A stretch of 27,242 nucleotides of DNA, taken from NCBI GenBank assembly GCA_964653435.1, contig CAZZFA010000080.1:1-27242 (forward strand). The letters run 5' to 3'. Source of the stretch: CAZMVY01 sp964653435 (GTDB lineage: Bacteria; Planctomycetota; Phycisphaerae; UBA1845; PWPN01). Shown here piece by piece: positions 1-7,669 of this stretch (position 1 is its first letter; each line of letters begins with the position of its first letter). The notes beneath the pieces were generated by a model, which did no database searches, had not been told where the DNA came from, and saw nothing but the letters and a program-made list of their open reading frames with translations. The translations under genes were made by a program, and so were the position numbers.

Positions 1-27
1 AAGGCAACGCCCCGGAGGGGCATGTGA

Positions 28-176
28 GAATAGCCCAGCGATTTATCGCTGGGGCTGCGGCACCGACCGCGGGCCCGTCCCGTAGGGACGGCTGAGCGGC
101 GCGCACGAATCTCAGTCGTCCCTACAGGACTCTGCGATGTGGCGGCCCCCGCGACCCAGCGATAAATCGCTGGGCT
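28..176. repeat. Inverted pair of palindromic repeat modules
   Basis: The 20-base sequence CCCAGCGATTTATCGCTGGG lies at 34-53, and its reverse complement (a T/A variation in the centre) at 155-174. Each is itself a palindrome with 9-base arms. The flanks also match in inverted orientation: AATAGCCCAGCG begins at 29, and its complement ends near 181, followed by a shared purine/pyrimidine pattern out to the CCGGAGGG-type motifs at about 12-19 and 190-198. The roughly 100 bases between the modules contain another small palindrome, GTCCCGTAGGGAC, at about 78-90. It resembles a dispersed intergenic repeat of REP type rather than a gene part; that reading is inference. Confidence 0.7.
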
Positions 177-204
177 ATTGTCAAATGTCCCTCCGGGACA
201 AGGC

Positions 205-350
205 GTTGGCGACAACACGTTGGCGACAACACGTTGGCAACAAGACGTTAGCGACACGACGTTGGCAACAAGACGTTGGCAACAAGACGTCGGCGACAGG
301 GCGTTGGCGACAAGACGTTGGCAACAGGGCGTTGGCGACAGGGCGTTGGC
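205..350. repeat. 14-bp tandem minisatellite, about 10.4 copies
   Basis: Ten consecutive 14-base units begin at 205, 219, 233, 247, 261, 275, 289, 303, 317 and 331, followed by a partial unit at 345-350. The consensus is GTTGGCRACARGRC. Variation is confined mainly to positions 4, 7 and 11-13 of the unit. Because 14 is not a multiple of three, all three frames are cycled through and any translated product shows a 14-residue period, so a coding role is unlikely. There are no spacers, so it is not a CRISPR array. Confidence 0.9.
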
Positions 351-448
351 GTCGATCCGAATCGCAAGGGCCGTCATCCCGTGGCTTCCAGAGGTGTGAG
401 CAGGCCTGACAGTCCGATGAAAAGTCACGAACCGTTGCCGCCGACCGC

Positions 449-626
449 ACCGGCGAGACGCAAACGCGATTCCGGCGACTGCGCCGCTGCCGATCGCGAC
501 GAACCATCCCGCTACGCACCGGCGAAACGCAAACGCGATTCCGGCGACTGCGCCGCTGCCGATCGCGACGAGCCATCCCGCTACGCACCGGCGAAACCGA
601 AAACGCGATCTCGGCGACTGCCTCGA
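449..626. repeat. 69-bp tandem repeat, about 2.5 copies
   Basis: Units start at 449, 518 and 587. The first two are nearly identical over 69 bases; the third diverges and fades after about 40 bases. The period is a multiple of three (23 codons), so it could in principle encode a repeated peptide. However, the reading frames through it have no recognisable protein character and no plausible start with a ribosome binding site. Confidence 0.85.
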
Positions 627-898
627 CACTATTTCAACCGGCTGCCAAGCCTGAAGGCGGTGGCAAACCCGCGCCTGCTGAAGCCGCCGGTGTGCCGCGC
701 AGACAAGGCCGCCTTCAGCAGTCCTTGCCGGGCCACGTGACCATCGGCTGGTTCAGCCGACCGGCCTTTGGCCGCCGCCTTCGGCCGGTGGAGGCACCGG
801 CTCCCTCCTCTTCCACGCTTGCCGTCCAGCGGGCTTGAGCCGGGCTTGGTGAATGCCCGCCGCCCACCGTCTGCAACTACGGCCATGCACCCGAGGCC

Positions 899-934
899 GC
901 ACTCCATATTGCACTCCATATTCCACTGCGTATT
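899..934. repeat. 12-bp tandem repeat, three copies
   Basis: GCACTCCATATT occurs at 899-910 and 911-922. A diverged third copy, CCACTGCGTATT (9 of 12 matching), follows at 923-934. It is notable for being locally AT-richer than its surroundings. Confidence 0.6.
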
Positions 935-1138
935 GGGCTGCGGCCGAAGGCTGCGCTACGGGGTTTCCCCCCGGCCGACGTGCGGTTACGCTGATGCCGT
1001 GTGCGGTGCGAGCGTCCCGGGCGGCACGGAACTGCACTCAGAGCCGGGGTCTGGAAACGTGCCGCGCGCGGGCGTACCGCCCCGGGCCGCCCGATGGGCA
1101 CGGCTCGACCGATACATCGCTATTCGGACGTGAATACC

Positions 1139-2998
1139 ATGAGAACGTCGATCCTCTCCGCCGTCGTGATGCTGAGTTTGTTCTCCCCCGTCCGCGCGGC
1201 CGACCCGCCGCGGCCGAACATCCTGTGGATCACGTGCGAGGACACCGGCCCGCAACTCGGCTGCTACGGCGACGCGTTCGCGCGCACGCCCAACCTCGAT
1301 GCCCTCGCCGCCAGGGGGATGATCTACTCGACTGTCTGGTCGAACGCCCCCGTCTGCGCCCCGGCCCGCACCGCGATCATCACCGGCGTGTATCCGACCT
1401 CGACCGGCGCCGAGCACATGCGGAGCCTCGTGCCCATGCCGAGAACCATACGCATGTACCCGCAGCTCCTTCGCGAGGCCGGCTACTACTGCACGAACAA
1501 CGTGAAGGAGGACTACAACCTCGAGAAGCCCGGGAAGGTCTGGGACGACTCATCCCGCAGGGCGCATTGGAAGAACCGGCCGGCGGGTCGGCCGTTCTTT
1601 GCGGTCTTCAACCACACGGTGACGCATGAGAGCCAGATCCGCACGCGCCCGCATCAGCTCCAGCATGACCCGTCAAAGGTCCGCGTGCCGGCGTACCATC
1701 CCGATACGCCGGAGGTCCGGCAGGATTGGGCCCAGTACTACGACCGGGTCACGGAGATGGATGCGCTGGCCGGCGCGAACCTGCGCGAGCTCGAGGAGGC
1801 GGGCGTCGCCGACGACACGATCGTGTTCTTCTACGGGGACCACGGCCCGGGCATGCCGCGGTGCAAGCGCTCGGCCTGCGACTCCGGCCTGCATGTGCCG
1901 CTGATCGTCTACGTGCCGCCGAAGTTCCGGCATCTGGCCGGCAAGGACTACGTTGCCGGCGGCAGGAGTGATCGGCTGGTGGCCTTCGTGGATCTCGCAC
2001 CCACGCTGCTGAGCCTCGCCGGCGTTCGCCCGCCGGAGTGGATGCAGGGCCACGCCTTCATGGGGCCGTTCGCAGCCGCCGAGCAGCCGTACCTCTACGG
2101 CTTCCGCGGGCGGATGGATGAACGCTACGATCTCGTGCGGTCCGTTCGCGACAGGCGGTACGTCTACGTCCGCAACTTCATGCCGCATCTGCCCGCCGGC
2201 CAGCACAACGCCTACATGTTCGAGACGCCCACCACACGCGTCTGGAAGAAGCTCTATGATGAGGGCAAGCTCTCGCCGCCCAAGACGTTCTTCTGGGAGC
2301 CGAAGGCGCCGGAGGAACTGTACGATCTTCAGAACGACCCGGACGAAGTGAAGAACCTGGCGGCCTCCACGGCGCACCAGGAGATCCTGAAGCGGATGCG
2401 CGCCGCCTTGCGCGAGCACCTGCTGGCGGTGCGCGATGTCGGCTTCCTGCCCGAGGGCGAGATCCACAGCCGCTCGGCCGGATCCACGCCCTACGAGATC
2501 GGACACCGGCCCGACGCCTATCCGCTCGAGCGAATCCTCGCGATGGCGGAACTGGCGTCGTCGCTCGATCCGGCGGTTCTGCCCGGGCTTCAGGCGGCGC
2601 TGGTGAAGGGCCCCGACAGTGCCGAGCGCTACTGGGCGGCGATGGGCATTCTGATGCGCGGCAAGGCGGCGGTCGGCACCGCCGATCGCGAGTTGAGACA
2701 GGCGCTACGGGATGACTCGCCGTATGTGCGGATCACGGCGGCGGAGGCGCTCGGCCGGTTCGGCGTCGAGGCGGACCGCATGGCCGCGATCGCACTGCTG
2801 CTCGATGCGGCCGATCTCCGCAAGCACGGCGTCTACACATCCATGTACGCGCTCAACGCGCTCGGCCGGTTGCGTCCGCTGCCCTCCGACGCGAAGCGTG
2901 CTATCGAGGCGCTGCCCACGAGCGACCCGTCGATCGACGGCCGGATCAAGAGCGGCGTCCCGAGGCTCGTCGAGGACCTTTTGACCCCGACGAACTGA
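1139..2998 (+). CDS. Exported sulfatase with C-terminal HEAT-like repeats
   Basis: This predicted 619-residue type I sulfatase would hydrolyse sulfate esters, probably on polysaccharides, outside the cytoplasm. Residues 1-20 form a signal peptide ending in VRA-AD. The signature CAPAR with downstream TGVYP places the formylglycine precursor at Cys73 and the conserved Arg at 77. Metal-site acids lie at Glu34-Asp35 and at Asp234-His235 in YGDHG. The motif CDSGLHVPLIVY is typical of the family. Residues about 470-600 form helical pairs resembling HEAT repeats, an addition to the usual sulfatase fold. The ATG at 1139 is chosen over in-frame upstream starts because the signal peptide begins there; its ribosome binding site is weak. 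The Cys-type signature needs a maturation enzyme, and none is encoded in this window. The gene converges on the sugar kinase gene. The substrate cannot be told from sequence. Confidence 0.93.
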   Translation: MRTSILSAVVMLSLFSPVRAADPPRPNILWITCEDTGPQLGCYGDAFARTPNLDALAARGMIYSTVWSNAPVCAPARTAIITGVYPTSTGAEHMRSLVPMPRTIRMYPQLLREAGYYCTNNVKEDYNLEKPGKVWDDSSRRAHWKNRPAGRPFFAVFNHTVTHESQIRTRPHQLQHDPSKVRVPAYHPDTPEVRQDWAQYYDRVTEMDALAGANLRELEEAGVADDTIVFFYGDHGPGMPRCKRSACDSGLHVPLIVYVPPKFRHLAGKDYVAGGRSDRLVAFVDLAPTLLSLAGVRPPEWMQGHAFMGPFAAAEQPYLYGFRGRMDERYDLVRSVRDRRYVYVRNFMPHLPAGQHNAYMFETPTTRVWKKLYDEGKLSPPKTFFWEPKAPEELYDLQNDPDEVKNLAASTAHQEILKRMRAALREHLLAVRDVGFLPEGEIHSRSAGSTPYEIGHRPDAYPLERILAMAELASSLDPAVLPGLQAALVKGPDSAERYWAAMGILMRGKAAVGTADRELRQALRDDSPYVRITAAEALGRFGVEADRMAAIALLLDAADLRKHGVYTSMYALNALGRLRPLPSDAKRAIEALPTSDPSIDGRIKSGVPRLVEDLLTPTN

Positions 2999-3028
2999 CC
3001 GTTTCTCAGAGGGGAAGTTGGCGTTCCC

Positions 3029-3056
3029 GCGCGCGTGATCAGCGTTGCACGCGCGC
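3029..3056. terminator. Candidate hairpin between convergent genes
   Basis: A perfect 9-base stem, GCGCGCGTG at 3029-3037 and CACGCGCGC at 3048-3056, encloses a 10-base loop. It sits where the sulfatase gene (ending 2998) and the kinase gene (ending 3039) converge, overlapping the kinase stop codon. There is no U-tract on either side, so Rho-independent function is uncertain. Confidence 0.35.
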
Positions 3057-4121
3057 CGATCCGCCCTTGGCGAAGGCCTCGACCTCCTCGAGCCTCGCCA
3101 TGGTCACGTCGCCCGGGAAGGTCGTGAGCAGCGCCCCATGCGCCCAGCCCAGGCGAAGGGCCTGCTCCGGGTCTCGCCCGGCGATCAGTCCGTAGATCAG
3201 ACCGGCCGCGAAGCCGTCGCCGCCGCCGATGCGGTCGAGGACGTCGAGCCGGCATGTGGGGCTTACGAATCGTTTGCCGTTGAGCCACAACACGGCGGCC
3301 CAGTCGTGGCAGTTGGTCGAGTGGACCTCGCGCAGCGTGGTCGCGACCAGCTTGACGTTCGGGAACTGCTGCACCACCCGCTCGATCATCTGAAAGAATG
3401 TCTCGGGGTCGAGCTTCGAGCGGCCGGCGACTTCCGGGCCGGGGATTCCGAGGCCTTTCTGAAGGTCCTCTTCATTGCCGATCAGCGCATCGACGTTGCT
3501 GACGATCCGTCGGAGCGTCTGCTGCGCCCGTTGCAGGCCGCCGATCGGCGCCCACAGCTTGGCCCGGTAGTTCAGGTCGAACGAGTTGACGGCGCCGGAT
3601 TGTTTCGCGGCCTGCATGCCCTCGATGATCAGCTCCGAGGTCGTCTCGGAGAGCGCCGCGAAGATGCCGCCCGAGTGGAACCACCGCACGCCGGAGGCAA
3701 AGATGGTTTTCCAATCGAAGTCGCCGGGCTTGAGCAGCGCCCCCGCCTCGTTCGAGCGGTTGTAGAAGACCACCGGCGGGCGGACGCCGTAGCCGCGGTC
3801 GCTGTAGACCGTGGCCATGTTCGGGCCTCGCACGCCGTCGTGCTCAAACCACTTGTAAAACGGCCGGACGCCGGTCTCTCGGACCCGCGCCTGGATCAGC
3901 TCGCCGATGCCGTACTTAACCATGGCGGTGGCCACGCCGGTACGCAGCCCGAAGCAGTCCGAGAGGCTCGCCGCCACGTTGTACTCGCCGCCGGAGACGT
4001 GGATCTCGACCGACCGCGCCTTGCGGAACGGGATCACGCCCGGGTCCAGCCGGTGGACCAGCGCCCCCAGCGCGAGGAAGTCCAGATCGCACGCGTCATT
4101 ACGGATGGTCAGATCGTTCAT
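3039..4121 (-). CDS. PfkB-family sugar kinase, 2-keto-3-deoxygluconate kinase-like
   Basis: This 360-residue cytosolic carbohydrate kinase of the PfkB/ribokinase family is most like 2-keto-3-deoxygluconate kinase (ATP + KDG to KDPG). Visible are the N-terminal glycine motif SGGEYNVA (residues 43-50), the KDG-kinase-like FDLNYRAKLW (181-190), GNEED (215-219), and the ATP-site signature IGGGDGFAAG with catalytic Asp302. The second Gly of the usual GAGD is present but its Ala is replaced by Gly. The ATG at 4121 is preferred to the upstream in-frame ATG at 4163 because GGGGGAA precedes it and the homologous region begins there. A TTGACA promoter and a small inverted repeat lie just upstream, suggesting regulation by a sugar-responsive repressor (inference). 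No KDPG aldolase gene is adjacent. Family assignment is firm; the exact substrate is less certain. Confidence 0.9.
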   Translation of the reverse strand: MNDLTIRNDACDLDFLALGALVHRLDPGVIPFRKARSVEIHVSGGEYNVAASLSDCFGLRTGVATAMVKYGIGELIQARVRETGVRPFYKWFEHDGVRGPNMATVYSDRGYGVRPPVVFYNRSNEAGALLKPGDFDWKTIFASGVRWFHSGGIFAALSETTSELIIEGMQAAKQSGAVNSFDLNYRAKLWAPIGGLQRAQQTLRRIVSNVDALIGNEEDLQKGLGIPGPEVAGRSKLDPETFFQMIERVVQQFPNVKLVATTLREVHSTNCHDWAAVLWLNGKRFVSPTCRLDVLDRIGGGDGFAAGLIYGLIAGRDPEQALRLGWAHGALLTTFPGDVTMARLEEVEAFAKGGSARVQR

Positions 4122-4143
4122 CGAGGATTCCCCCGCTAACCGT

Positions 4144-4158
4144 TGCGTAAAGAACGCA
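4144..4158. promoter_or_regulatory. Possible operator at the kinase transcription start
   Basis: TGCGT-AAAGA-ACGCA is a perfect 5-base inverted repeat. It lies directly downstream of the -10 box, over the predicted transcription start, where a repressor would be expected to bind. The arms are short, so chance occurrence is possible. Confidence 0.25.
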
Positions 4159-4161
4159 TCC

Positions 4162-4188
4162 AATATGCGGCGCAGGCACGGGTGTCAA
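4162..4188 (-). promoter_or_regulatory. Sigma-70-like promoter of the sugar kinase gene
   Basis: Read on the minus strand, a perfect -35 box TTGACA (4188-4183) is followed after 15 bases by CATATT (4167-4162), matching 4 of 6 bases of TATAAT; a 17-base spacing to TATTGG is the alternative. Transcription would start near 4155, giving a leader of about 35 bases before the ATG at 4121. Confidence 0.5.
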
Positions 4189-4379
4189 CCCCGATGTTGC
4201 CGGCATCCGCGTCCTGAGGCGGGCGAGCCGGTGCCGTAGCGTTGCGAGGCGGCATCCGAAACCACGGGTGGAGCGGCGGGAAGCCTCGTGTCGCCTCGCC
4301 CAGGACCGGTACTCGAGCAGGCCCCGGGGCGCAACGCACGGCTCATCGGCTCGCGGCCTGCGCATGCCCGCGCCGCCGG

Positions 4380-7142
4380 CTACGCGGTTTGTGCGCCGGG
4401 CGGCCCCTGCAAACTGAGCAGCCGCGCGAGCGAGGCGGCGAGATTCTGCACTGCCGACGCGTCGGGCAGCGTCACGGTCAGTTTCAGGCGGCCCTGCTCA
4501 TCCTTCGTGAGGCACTCGTCGAGGCGATTCCGGATCGTTTCCGCGACCCGCCGGGCCTGCTCCGTTTCCCCGGCGTGCGGCACCAACTCGCTGAGAAAGC
4601 CGAAGGCCGCCGCCAGGAGCCGTCCGCCCGCCTGCGCGACCCGCTCCTGCTGCGCGATCCGCTCGGCGTTTCGGATCTGCCGGGCCTTATCGCTCTCGTC
4701 CGGCGGGGCCTCCGGACGGGCGCCCAGCAGGACCTCCAGCCGGCGTCGGAGTTCCTCCATTCCGCCGGCCAGGTCGACCGTGTCGACGCGTGAATCCGCA
4801 TCGAGCGCGGCCAGCGCGAGCTCGTGCTTCGCCGAGAGCGTCGCGAGGAGGTTTTCCTCGATCGTGCCCTCCGTGACGAGTACGGACACGTGCACGGGGC
4901 GCTTCTGTCCCATCCGGTGCGTCCGCGCGATCCGCTGCTCGAGCACGGCCGGGTTCCACGGCAGATCCACGTTGATCACCGTGTTGGCGGCCTGCAGGTT
5001 CAGGCCGGTCGAGCCGGCGTTCGTCGTGACGAACATCCGGCACTTCGGATCGGTCTGGAAGGTGTGAACGAGCGGTTGCCGCTTGTTCTGCGGGATCGAG
5101 CCGTCGAGCCGGACGTAGCGGATGCCATGCTTGTGCAGCAACGGTTCGATCAGGTTCAGCATCGTCGTCCACTCGGAGAACAGCACGGCCTTGCGATCGG
5201 GTTCGGCCGCCAACTGGTCCAGCAGCGTGTTGAGCTGTTCCAGCTTGCTTGAATAGCCCGGGGGGTGCTTATCCACGAGGAAGGTGCTGTCCGCCGACAT
5301 CCGGCACATGAGCAGGGCCTTCTGCAGCCGGAGCAGGTCCATCTCGCTGATATACGGCTTGCCGACGATCGATCGGACGATGCGCATGTGCGCCGCGTGC
5401 AGCTCGAGTTGCTCGTCCGTCGGGGTGATGCGGATGATCTCCGTCGTCCGCGGGGGAAGCTCCTTCATCACCGATTCGCGCGTGCGGCGAAGCAGGATCG
5501 GCCGGAGCCGACGCCGCAGTTCGCCGAGGTTCTTGTAGCCGAGAACCCTGCCCTTCTCGTCCACGACCCGGTGCCGGTTGTAGAATCGGAACGCGGGGCC
5601 GAGCCGCCGGTCGTCGATGAACTCCGTCACGGAGAACAACTCGTCGAGCCGGTTCTCCAGCGGCGTTCCCGACAACACCAGCGCGAAGGGCGAGCGCAAA
5701 GCCTTGATGATGCGGCTGGTCTTCGCCTCCCAGTTCTTGATCCGCTGCCCCTCATCCAGGATGATGAGGTCCCACTTCACGCGCTCGATCGCGAGAATGT
5801 CGCGAAGCACCTGCTCGTAGTTGCACACGGTGAAAAAGCATTCGTTCCCGTATTGCAGCGCCCGTGCCGCCGCACCGCCGGTCACGAGCTGGCACGTTCG
5901 CCCGGAGAATCGCTCGATCTCGTTTCGCCACTGCGACTTCAGCGACGTCGGGCAGACGATGAGCACCTTACTGATCTGCACCTCCCGCGCGAGCAGCTCG
6001 GCGACCCCGATGCCCTGGATCGTCTTGCCGAGCCCCATGTCATCGGCCAGGATCGCCCGGCCGGCGCCGACGGCGAAGGCCACCCCATCCAACTGGTACG
6101 GCAACAGCTCGACCTTCAGCAGTTCCCGTCGCAGCGGATGACGCTTGGGATCCTTGCGGATCTCGGCGGTCGTGGCGGCAAGGCGGTCACGCAGCAGGCA
6201 TCTCTGGATATGTTCCTCCGCGTCCGGGTAGACGATCACGGCCTGCCCGAGCATCTCGAGCTTGCGAATCCGCCGGAGCAGGTCGTGCACGTCATTGATG
6301 ACCCGGTCCTCCAACGGCCGAACCACCGCGCGGGCGGCACCGTCCAGCCGGCGCGGCACGAGCAGCCGTAACTCCAGCGATGTTCCATAACGGAGGTATA
6401 CGGCGAGATCCCTCTGTACATACGGCCGGCTGCGGACATCGGCGGGGAAGCGTGCCTTCACCCTGCGCTGCACGGCCAAGAGGTGCTTGCAGGTGCCGAG
6501 GGTATTCTTGCGATAGTCAGGGCAGGAGCAGTACGACTGTCCGCGTTCGAACCCGCGCAGGGCGACGCGGTAGGTCTTTCCGGACACGGCGTTTGTGACC
6601 AGGTAGTCCGTCCACGGCGTTCGGGGATCGCCGGATTTGATGCTCATCCGCTCTTCGCGGGCGCGTTCCTCCCGTTCCTCGATCGCGCGGCGGATCAGCT
6701 CTTCTTCGCTCAGGCTTTCGACGGGCACCCGCTCCGGCGGCGGGGCCGCCAGGCCGAGCGCCATCTTCTCCTCCAGAATGAGCGAGAATGCCGCTCCCAC
6801 GTGTTCGCAGGCGCGCCCGCACCGGGTGCAATTCCACCGCAGACGCCCGGGGGCCTCAGCCATCAGCGTGATGGTGACCACGGCGCCGTCCAGCTTCAGC
6901 CGAAACAGATCGTCACCCAGGTACACCTGCTCTTCGATTGCGATCTCGTAGCGACCGCCTTCGCGGATCAGCCGTGCGCCCTGCTCCCCGAGCAGTCGGC
7001 ATGCCTGCAGAAACGTCAGACGCGACAACCGATCCTTCAGCGTGAGTGGCTGCTCCGTCCTTGTGTCGGCATCCATGTTCGGTTCCGCCCGGGTGGCACG
7101 CCGGGCAGTCTCCTCCAATTCCTTGACCGTCGTTCCGGGCAT
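4380..7142 (-). CDS. SWIM zinc-finger SNF2-family helicase/ATPase
   Basis: This 920-residue Swi2/Snf2-type ATPase of the bacterial RapA/HepA-like group probably remodels protein-DNA or protein-RNA polymerase complexes. The N-terminal part holds a CxC...CxH SWIM finger (Cys205, Cys207, Cys218, His220). A second, variant cysteine/histidine cluster lies earlier (Cys105, Cys108, Cys112, His114). The helicase core shows Walker A DDMGLGKT (367-374), Walker B-type DEGQ (463-466), SGTPLENRLDEL, STGLNLQAAN and the arginine-finger motif QRIARTHRMGQ. The C-terminal ~150 residues are helical and unassigned. I place the start at the ATG at 7142 (AGGA four bases upstream); the ATG at 7076 is also possible. 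Extensions further upstream look non-coding. The gene diverges from the two-component operon. Its partner and cellular target are unknown. Confidence 0.92.
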   Translation of the reverse strand: MPGTTVKELEETARRATRAEPNMDADTRTEQPLTLKDRLSRLTFLQACRLLGEQGARLIREGGRYEIAIEEQVYLGDDLFRLKLDGAVVTITLMAEAPGRLRWNCTRCGRACEHVGAAFSLILEEKMALGLAAPPPERVPVESLSEEELIRRAIEEREERAREERMSIKSGDPRTPWTDYLVTNAVSGKTYRVALRGFERGQSYCSCPDYRKNTLGTCKHLLAVQRRVKARFPADVRSRPYVQRDLAVYLRYGTSLELRLLVPRRLDGAARAVVRPLEDRVINDVHDLLRRIRKLEMLGQAVIVYPDAEEHIQRCLLRDRLAATTAEIRKDPKRHPLRRELLKVELLPYQLDGVAFAVGAGRAILADDMGLGKTIQGIGVAELLAREVQISKVLIVCPTSLKSQWRNEIERFSGRTCQLVTGGAAARALQYGNECFFTVCNYEQVLRDILAIERVKWDLIILDEGQRIKNWEAKTSRIIKALRSPFALVLSGTPLENRLDELFSVTEFIDDRRLGPAFRFYNRHRVVDEKGRVLGYKNLGELRRRLRPILLRRTRESVMKELPPRTTEIIRITPTDEQLELHAAHMRIVRSIVGKPYISEMDLLRLQKALLMCRMSADSTFLVDKHPPGYSSKLEQLNTLLDQLAAEPDRKAVLFSEWTTMLNLIEPLLHKHGIRYVRLDGSIPQNKRQPLVHTFQTDPKCRMFVTTNAGSTGLNLQAANTVINVDLPWNPAVLEQRIARTHRMGQKRPVHVSVLVTEGTIEENLLATLSAKHELALAALDADSRVDTVDLAGGMEELRRRLEVLLGARPEAPPDESDKARQIRNAERIAQQERVAQAGGRLLAAAFGFLSELVPHAGETEQARRVAETIRNRLDECLTKDEQGRLKLTVTLPDASAVQNLAASLARLLSLQGPPGAQTA

Positions 7143-7669
7143 GGATCCTACCACGAAATCCTGCACAAGTCGCCCCGGGGCGGCTCGCCCCGAACCGGTT
7201 CGCACGGTCTTTCGGCAAGGGCGCGGGCATCGGGTGGCGCGGGCGGAGCGTGCTGCAAGCTCAAATGGGCGGAGGGTGTGTTTGCTCGCGGGCTGTCGCT
7301 CGCGTCCGCCCGGCGCAGCCGCAGCGGTCATCGCACGTGGCGCAATCGTCGTTTCGCGGCGACGGCCATCCCCGGCGTGATGATGCCGATGCCGTCGGGC
7401 AGTACGGCAGGAGGTGAGCAACGGGCTGCGTGATTACCCGCGTAACTGTAGGCGGGCCCGTTCGCATCGTCCTGGCGCCGCAGCACAGCCGTTGTCGGCC
7501 CGCGGCCGCTCTACGGGGCCGGCTGTTGCGATCGGGGCGGTGCTCGGCAAGTGGCCCACGCGATATGCCGGCGTTTGCCGCACACCTTTGGCCGGTTCGC
7601 CCGCAGGTTATAATAGGAATAACCAGAGGCGCTGCGCGAGGCTGCTGAAAGGCTGCCGAGGATCTGAGC
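7143..7669. other. Intergenic region between divergent SNF2 and histidine kinase genes
   Basis: No gene is supported here. Two perfect 12-base palindromes, CGCCCCGGGGCG at 7171-7182 and CGAACCGGTTCG at 7191-7202, lie 30-60 bases upstream of the SNF2 start. The promoter and operator-like site for the kinase gene are at 7588-7624. The rest shows no repeat or RNA gene that I recognise. Confidence 0.6.
7588..7624 (+). promoter_or_regulatory. Promoter with embedded inverted repeat ahead of the two-component operon
   Basis: A perfect -10 box TATAAT lies at 7609-7614, with a weak -35 (TTGGCC, 7588-7593) 15 bases upstream. An inverted repeat GGTTAT-N7-ATAACC (7606-7611 and 7619-7624) overlaps the -10 and the predicted start site. 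This AT-rich patch stands out in GC-rich surroundings. The kinase start codon follows at 7670 after a GAGG ribosome binding site. The inverted repeat could be an operator, perhaps for autoregulation; that is inference. Confidence 0.5.

Larger units (their letters stand above)
1..1138. other. Gene-free, repeat-rich region upstream of the sulfatase gene
   Basis: No convincing gene lies in these 1138 bases. The open frames found here are low-complexity, rich in Arg, Pro and Ala, overlap on both strands and resemble no family I know. The stretch instead holds two inverted palindromic modules (28-54 and 155-176), a 14-bp minisatellite (205-350), a 69-bp tandem repeat (449-626) and a short 12-bp repeat (899-934). 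Positions 936-960 and 770-790 carry further GGCCGAAGGC-like palindromic pieces. I found no clear promoter directly ahead of the sulfatase start. Confidence 0.75.

Noticed and set aside
205..350. Possible CRISPR array
   Set aside because: The 14-base units are contiguous, with no unique spacers, and no cas gene is present.
137..740. Overlapping open frames with repeated peptides
   Set aside because: They arise from the 14-bp and 69-bp tandem repeats, overlap on both strands, and lack ribosome binding sites and recognisable domains.
7191..7202. SOS/LexA box ahead of the SNF2 gene
   Set aside because: The half-sites are separated by two bases, whereas the known CGAAC-N4-GTTCG box needs four; kept only as a palindrome of unknown role.
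7143..7421. N-terminal extension of the SNF2 protein
   Set aside because: The sequence is low-complexity, unlike the domain that follows, and includes the palindromes; starts at 7142 or 7076 fit better.
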